A DNA stretch of 64,000 nt, taken from contig CM060967.1 of the NCBI GenBank assembly GCA_030765045.1, forward strand, positions 26,057,784 to 26,121,783, written 5' to 3'. The notes below the pieces were generated by a model, which made no database searches, had not been told where the DNA came from, and saw only the letters and a program-made list of their open reading frames with translations. The position numbers and the translations under genes are program-made. Below are positions 11,386-22,020 of this stretch, piece by piece; the stretch's first letter is position 1, and every line of letters begins with the position of its first letter. Origin of the DNA: Tenodera sinensis (Eukaryota; Arthropoda; Insecta; Mantodea; Mantidae).

Positions 11386-12334
11386 GAACTGGCGTAGCTA
11401 AGGTTTTGGGGCCCCCCTGCAAATAAATGTTACTTACTAATAAAACTTAAAAATGGAAAGTTTAAAATATTACATATTGACTCACATAGAATAAGCGTTA
11501 CATTTCAAAGATTACAGGAAGAGTCTGCCCAGTTCAGACTCTTGATAAACATGGAAAAACCAAAACTTCTAAAATGTTCTAAAGGACCAAATAAGTTGGA
11601 AGATTTAATAATAAACAACAATGTAATAAAAGCTATAAAATCATTTAAACACCTCGGGTCTGTAATAAATACTGATAACTCTATAGAGAAAGAGGTAAAA
11701 GAGAGAGTGATTCACGGTAATAAAGCATATTTCATGTATAATAATTTATTCAAAAGTAAACTTATAACTATAAGTGCAAAATTAAGAATTTATAACACAA
11801 TCATAAAACCTATAGCTCTGAAACATGGGCATTGAAAGAATCACAAAAGCAGAAGTTATCAATATTTGAAAGAAAGATATTAAGAAGAATTTTTGGACCA
11901 ATTAAAGACAGAGGACAATGGAGGACTCTGAGAAATGAAGATTAAAATAAAAGAATTAAAAAAAACCAACAATTACTAATTTCATTACAGCACAGAGACT
12001 TAGATGGTTCGAACATTTGTATAGAATGTCAAATGAGATAACAGCTAAAAAATATACTCATGGAACCTCTCGAATCTAGAAGAAGGGGCAGAGCTAAAAA
12101 CAGATGGAGTGACGACATACACCAAGATTTAACAAATATGAAGATAAGAAATTAGGTAAACCTGACAAAAGATCGCATTGAATGGAAGAAAATTGTAGAG
12201 GAGGCCAAAACATTCAGTCAATGAAGTTGGAGTGCTTATTAAGAAGCAGAGTAAGATTAAAGGCAATTTGGGGGCCTCTAAATATCGGGGCATCCCCGTG
12301 CCGCGCGGTCTGCGAGGCTGTTATTCAGGCCACT
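11386..12334 (+). mobile_element. hAT-like non-autonomous DNA transposon with 8 bp target duplication
   Basis: GATTCAGG flanks the block at 11378-11385 and 12335-12342; an 8 bp duplication is the usual mark of the hAT superfamily. The left end reads GAACTGGCGTAGCTAAGG then GGGGCCCCCCTGC. The right end, on the minus strand, starts AGTGGCCTGAATAAC and includes GCCGCGCGG. These resemble a degraded CAGTGGCGTA-type terminal inverted repeat. There is no hAT transposase inside. Most of the interior is a LINE 3' fragment (11505-12224), so the element either captured it or was hit by it. The superfamily rests on duplication length and partial end similarity. Confidence 0.55.
11505..12224 (+). mobile_element. 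LINE reverse transcriptase C-terminal fragment, pseudogene
   Basis: The frame starts QRLQEESAQFRLLINMEKPK, like the RLxxEAxxxGLxINxEKTK block after the YxDD motif of LINE reverse transcriptases. It continues through SFKHLGSVINTDNSIEKEVK (the thumb-side YLGS..NTDNS..EEI block), GNKAYF, LFKSKLI, LRIYNTIIKP, and after a 1 nt shift ETWALKE, FERKILRRIFGP, RRGRAKNRWSDDI and a final WKKIVEEAKTFSQ stop at 12222-12224. Catalytic motifs A and YxDD are absent because the copy is 5'-truncated. At least one frameshift and several stops lie in the C-terminal part. Known relatives are RTE- or jockey-type insect LINEs; the exact clade cannot be told from this piece. Confidence 0.85.
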
Positions 12335-12436
12335 GATTCAGGTGCCTTCGGAAGGTAATTTCCGGTAAAATCTACATATAGAATTGTTGGATAGATTTAC
12401 AATATCCATATTTACTGTAGGTAAACAGTAAAAAAG

Positions 12437-13277
12437 AAATCTGATGTGTTGCACTCACGTGACTTTCTCTACTTTTGTACTAACCATTCTTACAAACTCT
12501 TATTCCTATATCTTCTTCGTGTTAGTTGAGATAAGCGTTTGTACAACTTATTGCTTATTTCTTTGTAGGTACAAGGGGAATGTTAGAATACAGTAGGCTT
12601 TGTGCGATAGTCAAATCTTTTAAAGCTTTGAGATTCTGCTGTCTTTGCACACTTAACATATAAAAAAATGAACGATGATCCATTTCACGAAAGTTGTTCG
12701 TTTTCCGAAACTCACACACATAACAGGGAATATCTCCGAAATGGTTCACCCTACAAGAAAATTTATTGAGACATAAATTGTGTATTTTAGCAAGATCTAC
12801 ATTTTTTGTATAGTATGATGTGGTCTATCTCTAACGGTTTACCAGTTATGCAAAAGTCGTCCAGAGTAAATACGACTACAGGGGCTATAGCCAGAAAATT
12901 CAAGATGTACATTTCATTTGTCATAAAAATATCTCAAACATATGACATTTTAACCAAATCGTTAGAGCCATTTTCAAGAAAATCAAAATTTTCGAAAAAT
13001 TTTCCATGTAAAGGGTAATTTAGGGTGGGGCTATTTTCTTCAAAATCTTCGTGTCGCATCCTTGAAAGACATTAAACTTAAATAAAAACTTGGGTTTGTA
13101 ACTGACTTTTGGTTTTTGAGCTATGCTGTCCACAGAGTGACAGACACACGGACCTTTTTCTAAAAATGCTTTCTTTTTGGATTCAGGGGGCCTCAAAACA
13201 TATATTTCCGGTGAAATCTCGACATCGAATTTTTGGGTGGAATACAATACTTGCCCTACTTACCAGTAGAGAAAGTA
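12437..13277 (+). mobile_element. Family X copy, full length (reference copy)
   Basis: At 841 bp, this is one of the least damaged copies. It begins AAATCTGATGTGTTGCACTC and CGTGACTTTCTCTACT and ends TTACCAGTAGAGAAAGTAAT. ACTTTCTCTACT near the start and AGTAGAGAAAGT at the end are exact inverted 12-mers, so the ends look like short subterminal inverted repeats. Inside are GCAAGATCTACATTTTTTG, GGTTTACCAGTTATGCAAAA, GGGGCTATAGCCAGAAAATT, GGTAATTTAGGGTGGGGC and GGATTCAGGGGGCCTC. A short CAGACACAC site (13141-13150) is where other copies carry long microsatellites. Class and family are unknown to me; a MITE-like DNA element is one option. Confidence 0.85.
12806..13018 (+). CDS. Conserved ~70-codon frame of family X, copy a
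   Basis: The frame starts MYSMMWSISNGLPVMQKSS and continues GAIARKFKMYISFVIKISQT. Closely similar frames occur in the X copies at 33580-33786, 36709-36915 and 43870-44076. In this copy an indel near the end changes the last residues (KSLEPFSRKSKF instead of the IVRAIFKKIKIFEKF ending). I recognise no domain. It is lysine- and isoleucine-rich, with no clear signal peptide and no run long enough for a confident membrane segment. It may simply be an open frame that persists because copies are young; it is listed so that conservation can be tested, not as an established gene. Confidence 0.2.
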   Translation: MYSMMWSISNGLPVMQKSSRVNTTTGAIARKFKMYISFVIKISQTYDILTKSLEPFSRKSKFSKNFPCKG

Positions 13278-13720
13278 ATAAAACTGTATAGTGGCCGTTG
13301 ATTCAGGTTTCGTGGTGTTTTTAGCCGTTACTACCGCTAAGCTAAGCGCCTGGATACAGACCAGCGAGCTGGCACCCAGCTGTTTGAACATGTTTACGCC
13401 GCTTCACGTACGTTTAACACCCAAGGTAAACGTGGGGCGGCAGGGCGGCAGGGCGGCAGCTGGGGGCAGGTACTACATGCAACAGGTGATGTGCTGTCGA
13501 TAATGGCACGCCACTTGGGACCTGTTTCTTTAGCAACAAGTATCATTAGGCGATACTAACACACTGCTCACGACAATATTATCTCCAACTCCGCTTAAAC
13601 ACCCTGCCCAAATACCATCTCAAGATACAGCAATATAGGCACCAATTAAGTTGCTCCTAATTAATCAAATATCCAGAAATATTCTACTTCATGTCAATCG
13701 ACTTAAACATTTCTAGAAAA
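13278..13720. other. GC-richer unassigned stretch
   Basis: This stretch holds a short GGCGGCAGGGC tandem (about 13436-13460) and a 70-codon frame at 13291-13503 (+) whose C-terminal part reads through that tandem. No domain was recognised. It could be old exon-like or CpG-rich sequence; there is no support for a gene. Confidence 0.35.
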
Positions 13721-14283
13721 TATCTTATTGCTAATATTCTTGTAGGTGCAAGGGGAATACAGTAGGCTTTAAGGGATAGTCAAGTGTTTTAAAGCTGGTC
13801 GTCATATAACGACTTTGAAATTCTGTCGTCTTTGCATGACCAAGAGGTAAAAAATGAATAAGGACCTTCATTTGAGAACGGTCTGTTAGTATTGCAAAAC
13901 TCACACAAATGACAAGAAATTTATCCGAAATGGTTCACTCCATAAAGAATACATTTGGACAAGATCTACATTTTTTGTATAGTAAGATTTGGCCAATCTC
14001 TTACGGTTTACCAGTTATGCAAAAATCAAGAGTAAACAGGGCTAAATGGACTAAAGCCAGAAAACTCGAAATATACATTTGATTTGCCATAAAAATGTCT
14101 TAAACATATGGCATTTTAAACAAAATCGTTAGAGCTATTTTCTGATAAAATAATTTTCGAAAAATGTTCCATGCGAAGTGGAAGAATTTTCTTAAAAATG
14201 TGTCGCATTCTTGAAAGATATTAAACTTAAATATCAAATTTGGTTTTCAACTGACTTTTCGATTTTCAGTTATGCTGTTTACA

Positions 14284-14358
<75 letters not shown>

Positions 14359-14375
14359 ACACACACACCTACACA
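13721..14375 (+). mobile_element. Family X copy, diverged subfamily, expanded CA site, 3' end lost
   Basis: It starts inside X (TATCTTATTGCTAATATTCT, GTAGGTGCAAGGGGAATACA) and carries the longer subfamily block GCTGGTCGTCATATAACGAC that recurs in other old copies (34330, 58030, 61850). It runs through the ATAGTAAGATTTGGCC and AAATGTTCCATG blocks to the CA microsatellite, after which X sequence stops. Confidence 0.75.
14286..14368 (+). repeat. (AC)n microsatellite inside X
   Basis: A near-perfect AC run of about 80 bp with one AG interruption. It lies just after GCTGTTTACAG, the site equivalent to GCTGTCCACAGACTGACAG in intact X copies, so the array grew from the element's own short CA tract. 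The antisense frame full of alternating Val and Cys here is an artefact of the repeat. Confidence 0.95.
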
Positions 14376-14709
14376 CAAGGTGTGTATTAGATTAATTAGA
14401 CCTTTATTTAGACCTTTTATATTGAATTTTTCTCTAATATAATTATATTGTGTTTCAGGAGACTTCAAGACACTATTTCCAATGAAGAATTTAATTTTTG
14501 GGCAGAATAAGTCAAACCTAGACTACAACAGTGTGTAAATGTTGGAAGACCAATGTTCTGAGTATTCACAAGAGTAATCTAATGCTATCTGATACTTCAT
14601 AAACATATATCATGTTTCTTTGCTCGCTTCATAATATTTCATTTTGTGTGTTTAATTTTTTTTTCAGTCCAAAAGAAAAGACGTGATTGTAGTGCAGCAG
14701 GCTTTTTTT
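14376..14709. other. Unassigned AT-rich sequence
   Basis: No recognised feature between two family X pieces. Confidence 0.5.
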
Positions 14710-14826
14710 TTTCTTTCTCTACTGCTTATATATTATAAGAAGAAGTACTGAATTTCACTAAACATCTCTACCCCAAGAATTTATCGGAATTACGCCCTTA
14801 AGGTTCTTGTATTTAAACACACACAC

Positions 14827-14879
<53 letters not shown>

Positions 14880-15250
14880 TTTAGAAAACGGTGTATGTTG
14901 GTGCGCGTATAAAATCAAAATTGGATCAAATAAAAAAATTTTGGTATTGATTTTGAGCATCTTCCAAAGAAATCCCCTAACCCTAAACTACCCTTTGCAT
15001 AGAAAAAAATCCTTTCTTTTTATTTTTTCAAAAATGACAAACATTTGTGATTAAATACCCTACGTTTAAGATACTTGAATGACAGATAAAATTTATATCT
15101 TAATGTTCGGTCTATCAATTCATTCTGAATTACTGTATAATTATTACCTTATCAAGCGATAGGCAAAGTTTACTACCTATAAAATACAGATCACACAATT
15201 TATGTCAAATAAAAAAATTTACGGCATAAACAATATCCGACATATTCGTT
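14710..15250 (-). mobile_element. Family X copy, diverged, with CA microsatellite
   Basis: The minus-oriented copy runs from TTTCTTTCTCTACTGCTTAT through AAGTACTGAATTTCACTAAA, the AC array at 14817-14877, CCTAAACTACCCTTTGCATA and ACACAATTTATGTCAAATAA. It is heavily substituted and 5'-truncated. Confidence 0.65.
14817..14877 (+). repeat. (AC)n microsatellite inside X
   Basis: A sixty-bp AC run with one GC unit, on the plus strand, at the usual microsatellite site of a minus-oriented X copy. In the element's own orientation this would be GT, the opposite of the copy at 14286-14368, so the tract may have been inverted or newly grown. Confidence 0.95.
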
Positions 15251-16128
15251 GTTTCTGGGTTGGCTTATCAAATAGTTATCTATACATTTTTCAAACGATA
15301 AGTTGCTACTCGAGTTTTAATACAAAGAATATGGAATTTTAAAGATATAATATGGTAATTCGCATTTAAAAATCCATCGTTCTAACGTACTGTATTCAGC
15401 GAATGTGTAAATGTGTAATGAATAATTTGCAGAAGAGTGGGTAGATATGAGCAGTCCTAGATAGGAATCCCAGTGATAGTATCTATTGATTTGCGAGAAG
15501 TATGTTAGTTTTAAATGTTTGTCTATGCGTGAATCTCGATAGCACCCCACCAATCTCTAGTGCGCATCTTGTGCTTCTGTTTGCCACACAAACTCGTTCT
15601 CTGAGATCATAAAACAAAACAAGAACAAAGAAACGTTTGCCGCAGGATGGTTGGAGCAATTAAACAAACCTGTGCCGGCAGTATAAGGTAAACTTACTGT
15701 CTCCCCCTTTCCCCCTTCAAGCGGAAGCAGGTGGCATTTGTAGATCACACCTTGTGTTGACCATTCAACCATGGAGTCCCATCGAGCGTTTCGATTTCAA
15801 CTTGCGTCGGCATAGGTTCTTCGATTACCACCTCGTGGTACGCAATGGGAACCATTCGTCCACTTCAGAATGCGGTTTTGAGGCTTGTGCCGGTATATCT
15901 ATGATGAGAGGGTTAACAATCAACTTGTAGTAGGTAATAATATATCGACAGTAATAATATCGACATTTTTTCTATCCATATATTGGTCTTTGGAGTCTAT
16001 CTTGATCAGGGAACCTATTTCACAGATGTCACAGAAATAAAGATTATTAATTTTACCTTGAACGTTTTTATATTTGTATTTAAAATGTTTCTTTTAAAGG
16101 TTTAGTTTTCGAGTTAATGGTTTTCGGA
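15251..16128. other. Unassigned sequence
   Basis: No recognised repeat or gene. The frames at 15317-15553 and 15557-15772 (-) lack motifs. 15760-15900 is somewhat GC-richer. Confidence 0.45.
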
Positions 16129-16796
16129 TTGAACATAACTCAACATAACTCAAAAACGAAAAGTCGATTAAAAACTAAAGCTGGTATTAAGGTTAACATC
16201 TTTTAAGAATGCGACACGAAGATTTTGAAGAAAATTCCTCCACCCTAAACTACCCTTTACATGGAAAATGTTTCAAAAACTTTTCTTTTCTCGAAAATGG
16301 CTCTTACGATTTTAATTAAAATTCCACATGTTTAAGATATTTTTATGAAATGTAGATGTATATTTTGAACTTTCTGGCTATAGCCCACGTATTCCTGTTT
16401 ACTCTGAACAACTTGCATAACTAGTAAACCGTAAAAGACAAGACCAAATCTTAGTATACAAAAATGTAGATCTTGCTGCAACACACAATTTATGTCCCCC
16501 CCCCCTTTTTTTTAAGTGAACCATTTTGAAGATATTCCTTGTTATTTGTGTGAATTTTGGAAAACTGAAATGTTCGTCAAATGGAACATCGTTATTCATT
16601 TTTATATGTTAGGCGTGCAAAGAGAACGGAATTTGAAAGCTTTAAAAGATTTGACTATCGCACAAAGTCTACTGTATTCTAATATTCCCCTTGTACCTAC
16701 AAGGAAATAACCAATAAGATAATTTCTGCAAATGCTTATCTCAAGTAACACGAAGAAGATATAGGAATAAGAGTTTGTAAGAATGGTTAGTACAAG
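16129..16796 (-). mobile_element. Family X copy, truncated at both ends
   Basis: It starts at the element's CATAACTCAAAAACGAAAAG block and ends at GAATGGTTAGTACAAG, so it lacks the 3' portion with the microsatellite and the outermost 5' end. A poly-C/poly-T run (16497-16514) interrupts the body. The antisense frame at 16516-16710 is the conserved second X frame (NHFEDIPCYLCEF ... LLYSNIPLVPTRK). Confidence 0.8.
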
Positions 16797-18840
16797 GTAA
16801 TTTTGCTTCATTGAGTTTAATACGCCATCTTTTAGTCTAAGCACTAACTTTATTTACTGTATTTTGAAGTTTATCGGTTAAGCTTCTTCAGTTTTTAGTT
16901 ACAGTTGCTGATGACGCTAAAAATGGAGGTTTATTCCAACTACCCTACACAAGTTACGCTTTTTTTACATCATAACTTTATTCAAGTGTGGCCAAAGTGT
17001 GTTGCGCTTAATTCTGCCACAATAGTTTAATAATATTCAAATTACAAGAAAGAAGTATTTTAAATATTTGGTCCTCTCGTACTAAAATATTTAAATCAAT
17101 CGAAGATAGAAACCAACTTGGCTCACGCCAGTTTTCCTAGTAACAGGGAAAAGCGATCTATGGCAATGAACTTTAGTAGCTCGACTTCAGTAGATCTGGC
17201 GTTTGTGTGAAACTCAAGTTTGTCATGGAGCTGGTATTCACATGAAGTATTTTTGAGGTTAGTAGTGGCCAACCAGCTTTTACTGACTAAGTAGTTAATA
17301 CCAAAATTATTATAACTATCGTCGATCACGCAAAAATTGTATCTATTCCAATTTACCATAATTGCGTTATGCAAGCAAATCAACATGAATCACTGGAATC
17401 AAAAGGCTGTCTTTTTAGAATACTTGACATTTTGTAGGTAAGGAGGAAATTAGAATCGGAGTACAATTGCACATCGTTTTAGTATAATTGTTACCATGTT
17501 TGTCTCAATTATGTGCGTATTATTCAGGACATCACAGCAATCTGCTCACAACACCAGTACTTCAAAACTGCAATTTAAATAAACCGAGTTTTGTTTGGTT
17601 AATTAGACTTTCATTTCAGAATTAAGAACTATTAGCAAAATACCTTTGTAGCTTTGTTTCAAATCACGAATGAGTTCTGCTGGGCCAAAGCAAAATCCTC
17701 TGAGGAATGGAGATATATGAATTAGTATGATGTTGGAGAAATTATAATAGAGGTTGTTGTAGTTAAAAAGGTTATTATTGTTTAAATTCACAACACTGTC
17801 TAATAAACAGACACTAGGTATGTCAAGTTGCTGTGTACAATAACGTCATCAAGAAATCACGATCCAAAGAAGTGCAACGACAACTTTCCCATTTCACTCT
17901 CACTGTAAACAAAGCACTTGCAGGTTAAAGTCGCCGAACCTGAAAACACCTTCATCACCATGTAAGTATGACTTGATGCATTTCAAGCCTCAGGATTGAA
18001 AATTAGATGGGTTTTGTGATTACTGCAATCGAAGAAATACCCACTTTCCCACTAGACATGTGGTCTTTGTCCACACAAGATGATTGCGTGAAGTGGAGTC
18101 AAAAGGTCCTATCTCTTCATGTTAATAGATGACCAATTGTATAGAATACTATTTAAGATAATTAGCTGAATGTATAAGGCATATTCAGTGGTTTTCTCGC
18201 AGTTGCTGGATGAAACAAAACCACATTTTCTTCACCAGAAGCGAAGTTACGATTTTTTAATAAAATGACTAGATTTTTATTATAATATAAGATGTTTAAA
18301 GTTAAAAAAGAATTAACTAGTATCCTAGATAAATACAACTTTTTGTCATTAAAGTAAAGCTTATTTAGTTGCAAATCTGTGATAACAATTTCAGTGTACA
18401 GAATTATTAGTTTTCAGACACTGCAGTTACAAGATAGAAAGACTAAAAGCTTTATTTTCAATAATAATCTTAATGTGGTTACGATTAACGTTCATCTCTG
18501 AAATATATCAAAATGAACGGAAGAACTGAAATATTCATATGAAAGTAAAACCTGAATTTGGAAAAGAAAACAATTACAAAATTCGGCATTCCGACTCCTC
18601 TTAAGCAAGTGTCCTGCAGAAATACACTATCAAGAAGTTGATATATTTACTATAAACAGGTTTCTATGTAGTTGTCATAATGCTTCAAAATGAACAAAGT
18701 TACAGTGTACCATATATTAAGGTAGTTGAGACCCATGTCTGTGCTAGCCGGCATATAAAGCACACATTTGTAGGAATTGGTGTTGGGATGAGCGGAATGG
18801 AATGTCCAGGTTTAGCTTGAGGAGGGAATGAGATAAAATG
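16797..18840. other. Unassigned AT-rich sequence, about 2 kb
   Basis: No repeat family, tRNA-like block or coding signal was recognised. The short frames at 17123-17386, 17603-17791 and 18162-18374 (-) are Asn/Leu/Tyr-rich, as expected from AT-rich DNA. It may be unique intronic or intergenic sequence. Confidence 0.5.
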
Positions 18841-18845
18841 CCTAC

Positions 18846-19008
18846 CCGTTGAGATGGCACTGGCAGCTGTGGCACGCGCCTCGCTACTCCGTGACGAGGG
18901 AGCAGCAACCGTGCGATACACCTGCCGCCAAGCCCGTGCGGTCCACTGGGCCGTGACGACAGCGGTACCAGATTCGATTCCGTCATCTGCGTCTGCTTCC
19001 TTACTCAT
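18846..19008 (-). CDS. Candidate first coding exon, unknown protein
   Basis: This is the only place in the window with clear exon-like composition. On the minus strand an ATG at 19008 has A at -3 (GTGAAAGATGA) and an in-frame TGA two codons upstream. The frame is open for 54 codons of GC-rich sequence in an AT-rich setting. It starts MSKEADADDGIESGTAVVTA, an acidic start, and continues with an Ala/Arg/Ser-rich part (WTARAWRQVYRT, then SSEARATAASAIS). A possible donor, ACGG|GTAGGC, lies at 18846/18845, after which the sequence returns to AT-rich. A possible acceptor, CTGCTTTAG|AGG, lies just upstream, so it could be exon 2 with the start codon. The frame stays open beyond the donor to 18700, but that part looks intronic. 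I recognise no family, and no second exon was found in the window. Confidence 0.35.
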
Positions 19009-19019
19009 CTTTCACCGCC

Positions 19020-20105
19020 TCTAAAGCAGGTAGCTCCAGGCTGCAATCTGGGATTCAGGAAAACACTTCTTTCCAAGAAAAATATTATTATTCCTATAAA
19101 ACCATTTCTTCTACCTTCTTCATGCTAATAGAGATAAGGCCTTCATGAAATTCTTTTATTTTTAATTTAGTTAAATTTATTATACAATATTTGTATTTTA
19201 TAGCTTTGCTAATAAGATGGCATGTTCTCTTCAGTCTACATGAAAGTCGTTCTTGTGGCAACTTCTGGGGAAGCTCTATCAGTAAAGAGTTCTGGTGACC
19301 GATGAATGTTATGAAAAGCCGAGTCTGGGAGGACTAGTGAGTGAGTGAGTGATTAGGGTTTAAGGGCCCGTCGACAGCTAGGTCATTAGAGCCCCAGGGA
19401 GGACTCAAATGTAGATTCAACTGTAGGAGTGCGAAGATCTTTATGAAGTGCAGAATTTCAGATGTACCAAGGAACATCCGTTATGATTCGAAGAACCCGA
19501 GCTTGGGTTTTTCTTGCACTGCTGGCTTCATATAAGACACACTATCGATAAACACAAAATTTTACCATTTTATTAATATATTTTGATGCTGGCCTTCCGC
19601 GGCCGCAGCACCGAAACATCAAAGCGAGCCAAGCTGTCTCTCAGGAGGGCGGCGAGTAAACACCTAAAAAATGAGCGTGGCAGAACAAAGGAGTTTCTAC
19701 AGCGTTCACGACATTTCTAGCTGCCGGCTTGCTTGTGAAAGGTTCGAGAAAAAGGGTGAATTTCCAGAAACATCCACACTACGTCATTCTGGCTTATAAA
19801 GACCTGTGGGACGACGAGGTAGTAGTTTTTGTGAGACAAAGAGGAAGAGTAGCAGTTTTTTTGTGACGGAATCGTGAGTGTGGAACGAGACAGCCGTTAG
19901 CAATGTGTGTGTGTGCGCGCGCGTGCGTGTGTATGTGCGTATGTGAGTGTACAGTCGTCGTTATGAGAGAATTGTATGTGTCCATAGAGACAGTTTGGGA
20001 TACATCATTAGCCCAAAAAACCTTAGTTTTATCGCCCCCTTTCTGAGCCAAATATTCGTCGAGGACAAAGCTTCCATCATGGTGTGCGTATTAATACAAG
20101 ACAAT
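19020..20105. other. Unassigned sequence with repeat scraps and a (GT)n-like tract
   Basis: A GTGAGTGAGTGAGTG run lies near 19338, followed by GGGTTTAAGGGCCCGTCGAC and AGGTCATTAGAGCCCC, which look like a piece of a dispersed insect repeat. A GTGTGTGTGTGCGCGCGCGTG tract lies at about 19902-19930. 19590-19790 is GC-richer (GCGGCCGCAGCACCG) without a recognised feature. The 85-codon frame at 19794-20051 (-) reads through the GT tract and is not a gene. Confidence 0.4.
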
Positions 20106-20109
20106 GCTA

Positions 20110-20330
20110 CCGATGTATCGGGCTAGGACGGCAAGCTGCGTGGCTCGCATTCGATAGATCCCGGGATCAATTCCCTGCCGTGTACGGGGCAATCTAGCTG
20201 TGGGTTATTCCCGTTTTCCCTATAGTCGGGAGGTAAATAATAGAGCACGATTGGTGCTTCCAGTTTGACAAACTTATACGCTTGTATCAACATGGATAAG
20301 TCTAGAATATAAACATGTGGTGGAACTTCC
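20110..20330 (+). repeat. tRNA-like SINE, diverged
   Basis: CGGGCTAGGACGGCAAGCTG is followed by GATCCCGGGATCAATTCCCT, which has the spacing and B-box look of a tRNA-derived SINE head. A body with TTCCCGTTTTCCCTATAGTC follows. Nearby heads at 20341 and 26600 have a similar layout. Confidence 0.45.
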
Positions 20331-20334
20331 ATAA

Positions 20335-20440
20335 CAGAATCGAACGGGATGGCTCATGTCTGTGGCCCGCATTCGGGAGGTCGTGGTTCGATTTTCGTAG
20401 CAGACCTCCTGACCCATGGATTTTACTGTCTTATTTTTTT
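20335..20440 (+). repeat. tRNA-like SINE head
   Basis: GGGATGGCTCATGTCTGTGG, GCATTCGGGAGGTCGTGGTTC and GATTTTCG are laid out like A and B boxes (GGTCGTGGTTCGATTTTC). The antisense of this type recurs at about 30850-30930 and 54480-54535, where CGAACCC..GACCTCC(C/G)AAT is seen. Confidence 0.5.
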
Positions 20441-20519
20441 CAATTAGAAAGTATTCATTATTACGTTTTTTCTGTTATTGAATAGGCATATGATTTTTAT
20501 GTTTACCTTTATGTAATAT

Positions 20520-20990
20520 TTGGCTTTTTGGGTTTCCTCGGGTAGCCTGGTTCTTTCAGGGTTGACCCGCATCGACAGATGTCTCCCCTGCATGGCAGGG
20601 AAAAAGAGTTGTCTCTCTAAATCCCGACCCGGGCGATACGATCTCGAGCTTCCGAGCTTCCGGCTGCCCACCTCCAAGGAAGAGGTTGCTGGTTGTAATA
20701 AACGTCACCGGTGAGCTTCAATCTGGAACTGTTAGGGACCTTTTCCTCTGCTCTGTTGGAGCCCCTGGAACGGTCTCCTCTGTCACCTTTCATTTCAATT
20801 CAAATACTACTTGACCGTTTAGGGACGCTATCTTTCCATCAGGACAGCTATTCACGAGGCTGAGTGCACTCCAGACCAGACCTCCCACCGGAGGAAAATC
20901 CGCAATCCAATACCGAAGAATTGAACCGGGTCCTCCGCTCCAGAGGCAGGCGCGCTGCTATTACAGTACAGGGGTGGCCATTATTTAAGA
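20520..20990 (-). repeat. GC-rich composite repeat with antisense tRNA-like head
   Basis: 20520-20800 is GC-rich, with CTCGGGTAGCCTGGTTC and ACCCGGGCGATACGATCTCG blocks. 20870-20985 has the antisense tRNA-like layout GAATTGAACCGGGTCCTCCG followed by CCAGAGGCAGGCGCGCTGCT, typical of a SINE head read backwards. Short frames on both strands (20444-20714) lack motifs. Confidence 0.4.
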
Positions 20991-22020
20991 GTACATCGAA
21001 GTGAAAAAGGTGATTTTCTAAAGTACTGAAGTTAGAGACTTAAAGTTTTGCACAGGCATCTCCAGCAAATTAAGAAATGGGTGTACCAAATTTAATTCCA
21101 ATATCTAATCACATTCTGAATATATTAAGTAATATATCAATTTTATTGGGTGTAATCAACAGGTGTTGAATACAAAGTTGGCTTTTAAAATTATATCTCT
21201 TATTACATTGATAACAAATTAAAGAATGGGAATTTTCATATATTAAAGAGGTATTTCTTAAACATTTTTTAATGCCGCAAAGTGTAAAAATGTCATAAAA
21301 ACAGCGCATTATTATATTAATTGTTTTAAAATTATAACCAATATCAAAATTCCAAACAGACATTTTAGTACCTATGTTCTGAACTGTATTAGAAACTTTT
21401 TTTTCTTTAAATTTCTAGCTAAATGTTTGTGGGAGAAGACAGATTTTGAACATGAGAAAGGAACAAAAAACTGTTTTCGAAAAAAATGAGTTTAAAGTTG
21501 AAATGGAAGGTGTGGGCACACCCATTTAAACAGCAACACTTGAAAAATGGTATCCAAAATATGTGTTTCCCTCTACCTAGGGGATTAAAGCTTCGCAAAT
21601 ATATTATTTAAGATATGGTGCATATTTTGCAATAAAAATCCAAAAATCAATTATTTTTTCTTTTTTTTACCAAATAGCCTAAAATATCCCTCAAGGTTAT
21701 TAAGAAAAATCAGTATATTTGTTGCAATAACATATATAACACACAGTAGGCATTATAGTATTTGGCAATATCTAAAGGACAAAAATACTTGGAGACGGAA
21801 GTTTTTTGCCTTTATGGTTTGCCAATTACACAACATTAAATAGGAATGAAAAGGGTTCCTTAGGTTATTAAGAGAAAATTCGGAATATATGCATTAAATA
21901 CATTTGCTATCAGTTTTGTTACTTAAACACTTTTTAGTCAAGCTCGTTAGGGTAATTTTTGAGAAAATAGAAAGAACGAAACATTTTGTATGTGATGTGT
22001 AGTCTGTGATAATGCATCGC
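20991..22020. other. AT-rich stretch, possibly an unknown repeat
   Basis: It contains an 84-codon frame at 21109-21363 (-) starting MSVWNFDIGYNFKTINIIM, with two Cys pairs (CYQCNK) but no domain I can name. Flanking text such as ACCAAATTTAATTCCAATAT and GGTTATTAAGAAAAATC recurs in slightly altered form within the block (21690-21720, 21860-21890), so some internal repetition exists. No terminal repeats were seen. Confidence 0.3.

Larger units (their letters stand above)
11225..12435 (+). mobile_element. Family X copy split by a hAT-like transposon
   Basis: X sequence runs from about 11225 (AATCAAAATCGT block) through ATCTTCGTGTCGTATTCCT to GGATTCAGG at 11385. It resumes at 12335 with GATTCAGG, TTTCCGGTAAAATCTACAT and the diverged 3' end TTACTGTAGGTAAACAGTAA. 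The CA microsatellite site of X is deleted here. The next X copy starts at once, head to tail, at 12437. Confidence 0.7.

Noticed and set aside
12437..13277. Family X as a tRNA-derived SINE
   Set aside because: No A or B box and no 3' A-tail; the ends instead have an inverted 12-mer.
14247..14468. 73-codon frame with Cys-Val repeats
   Set aside because: Reads through the AC array in an X copy.
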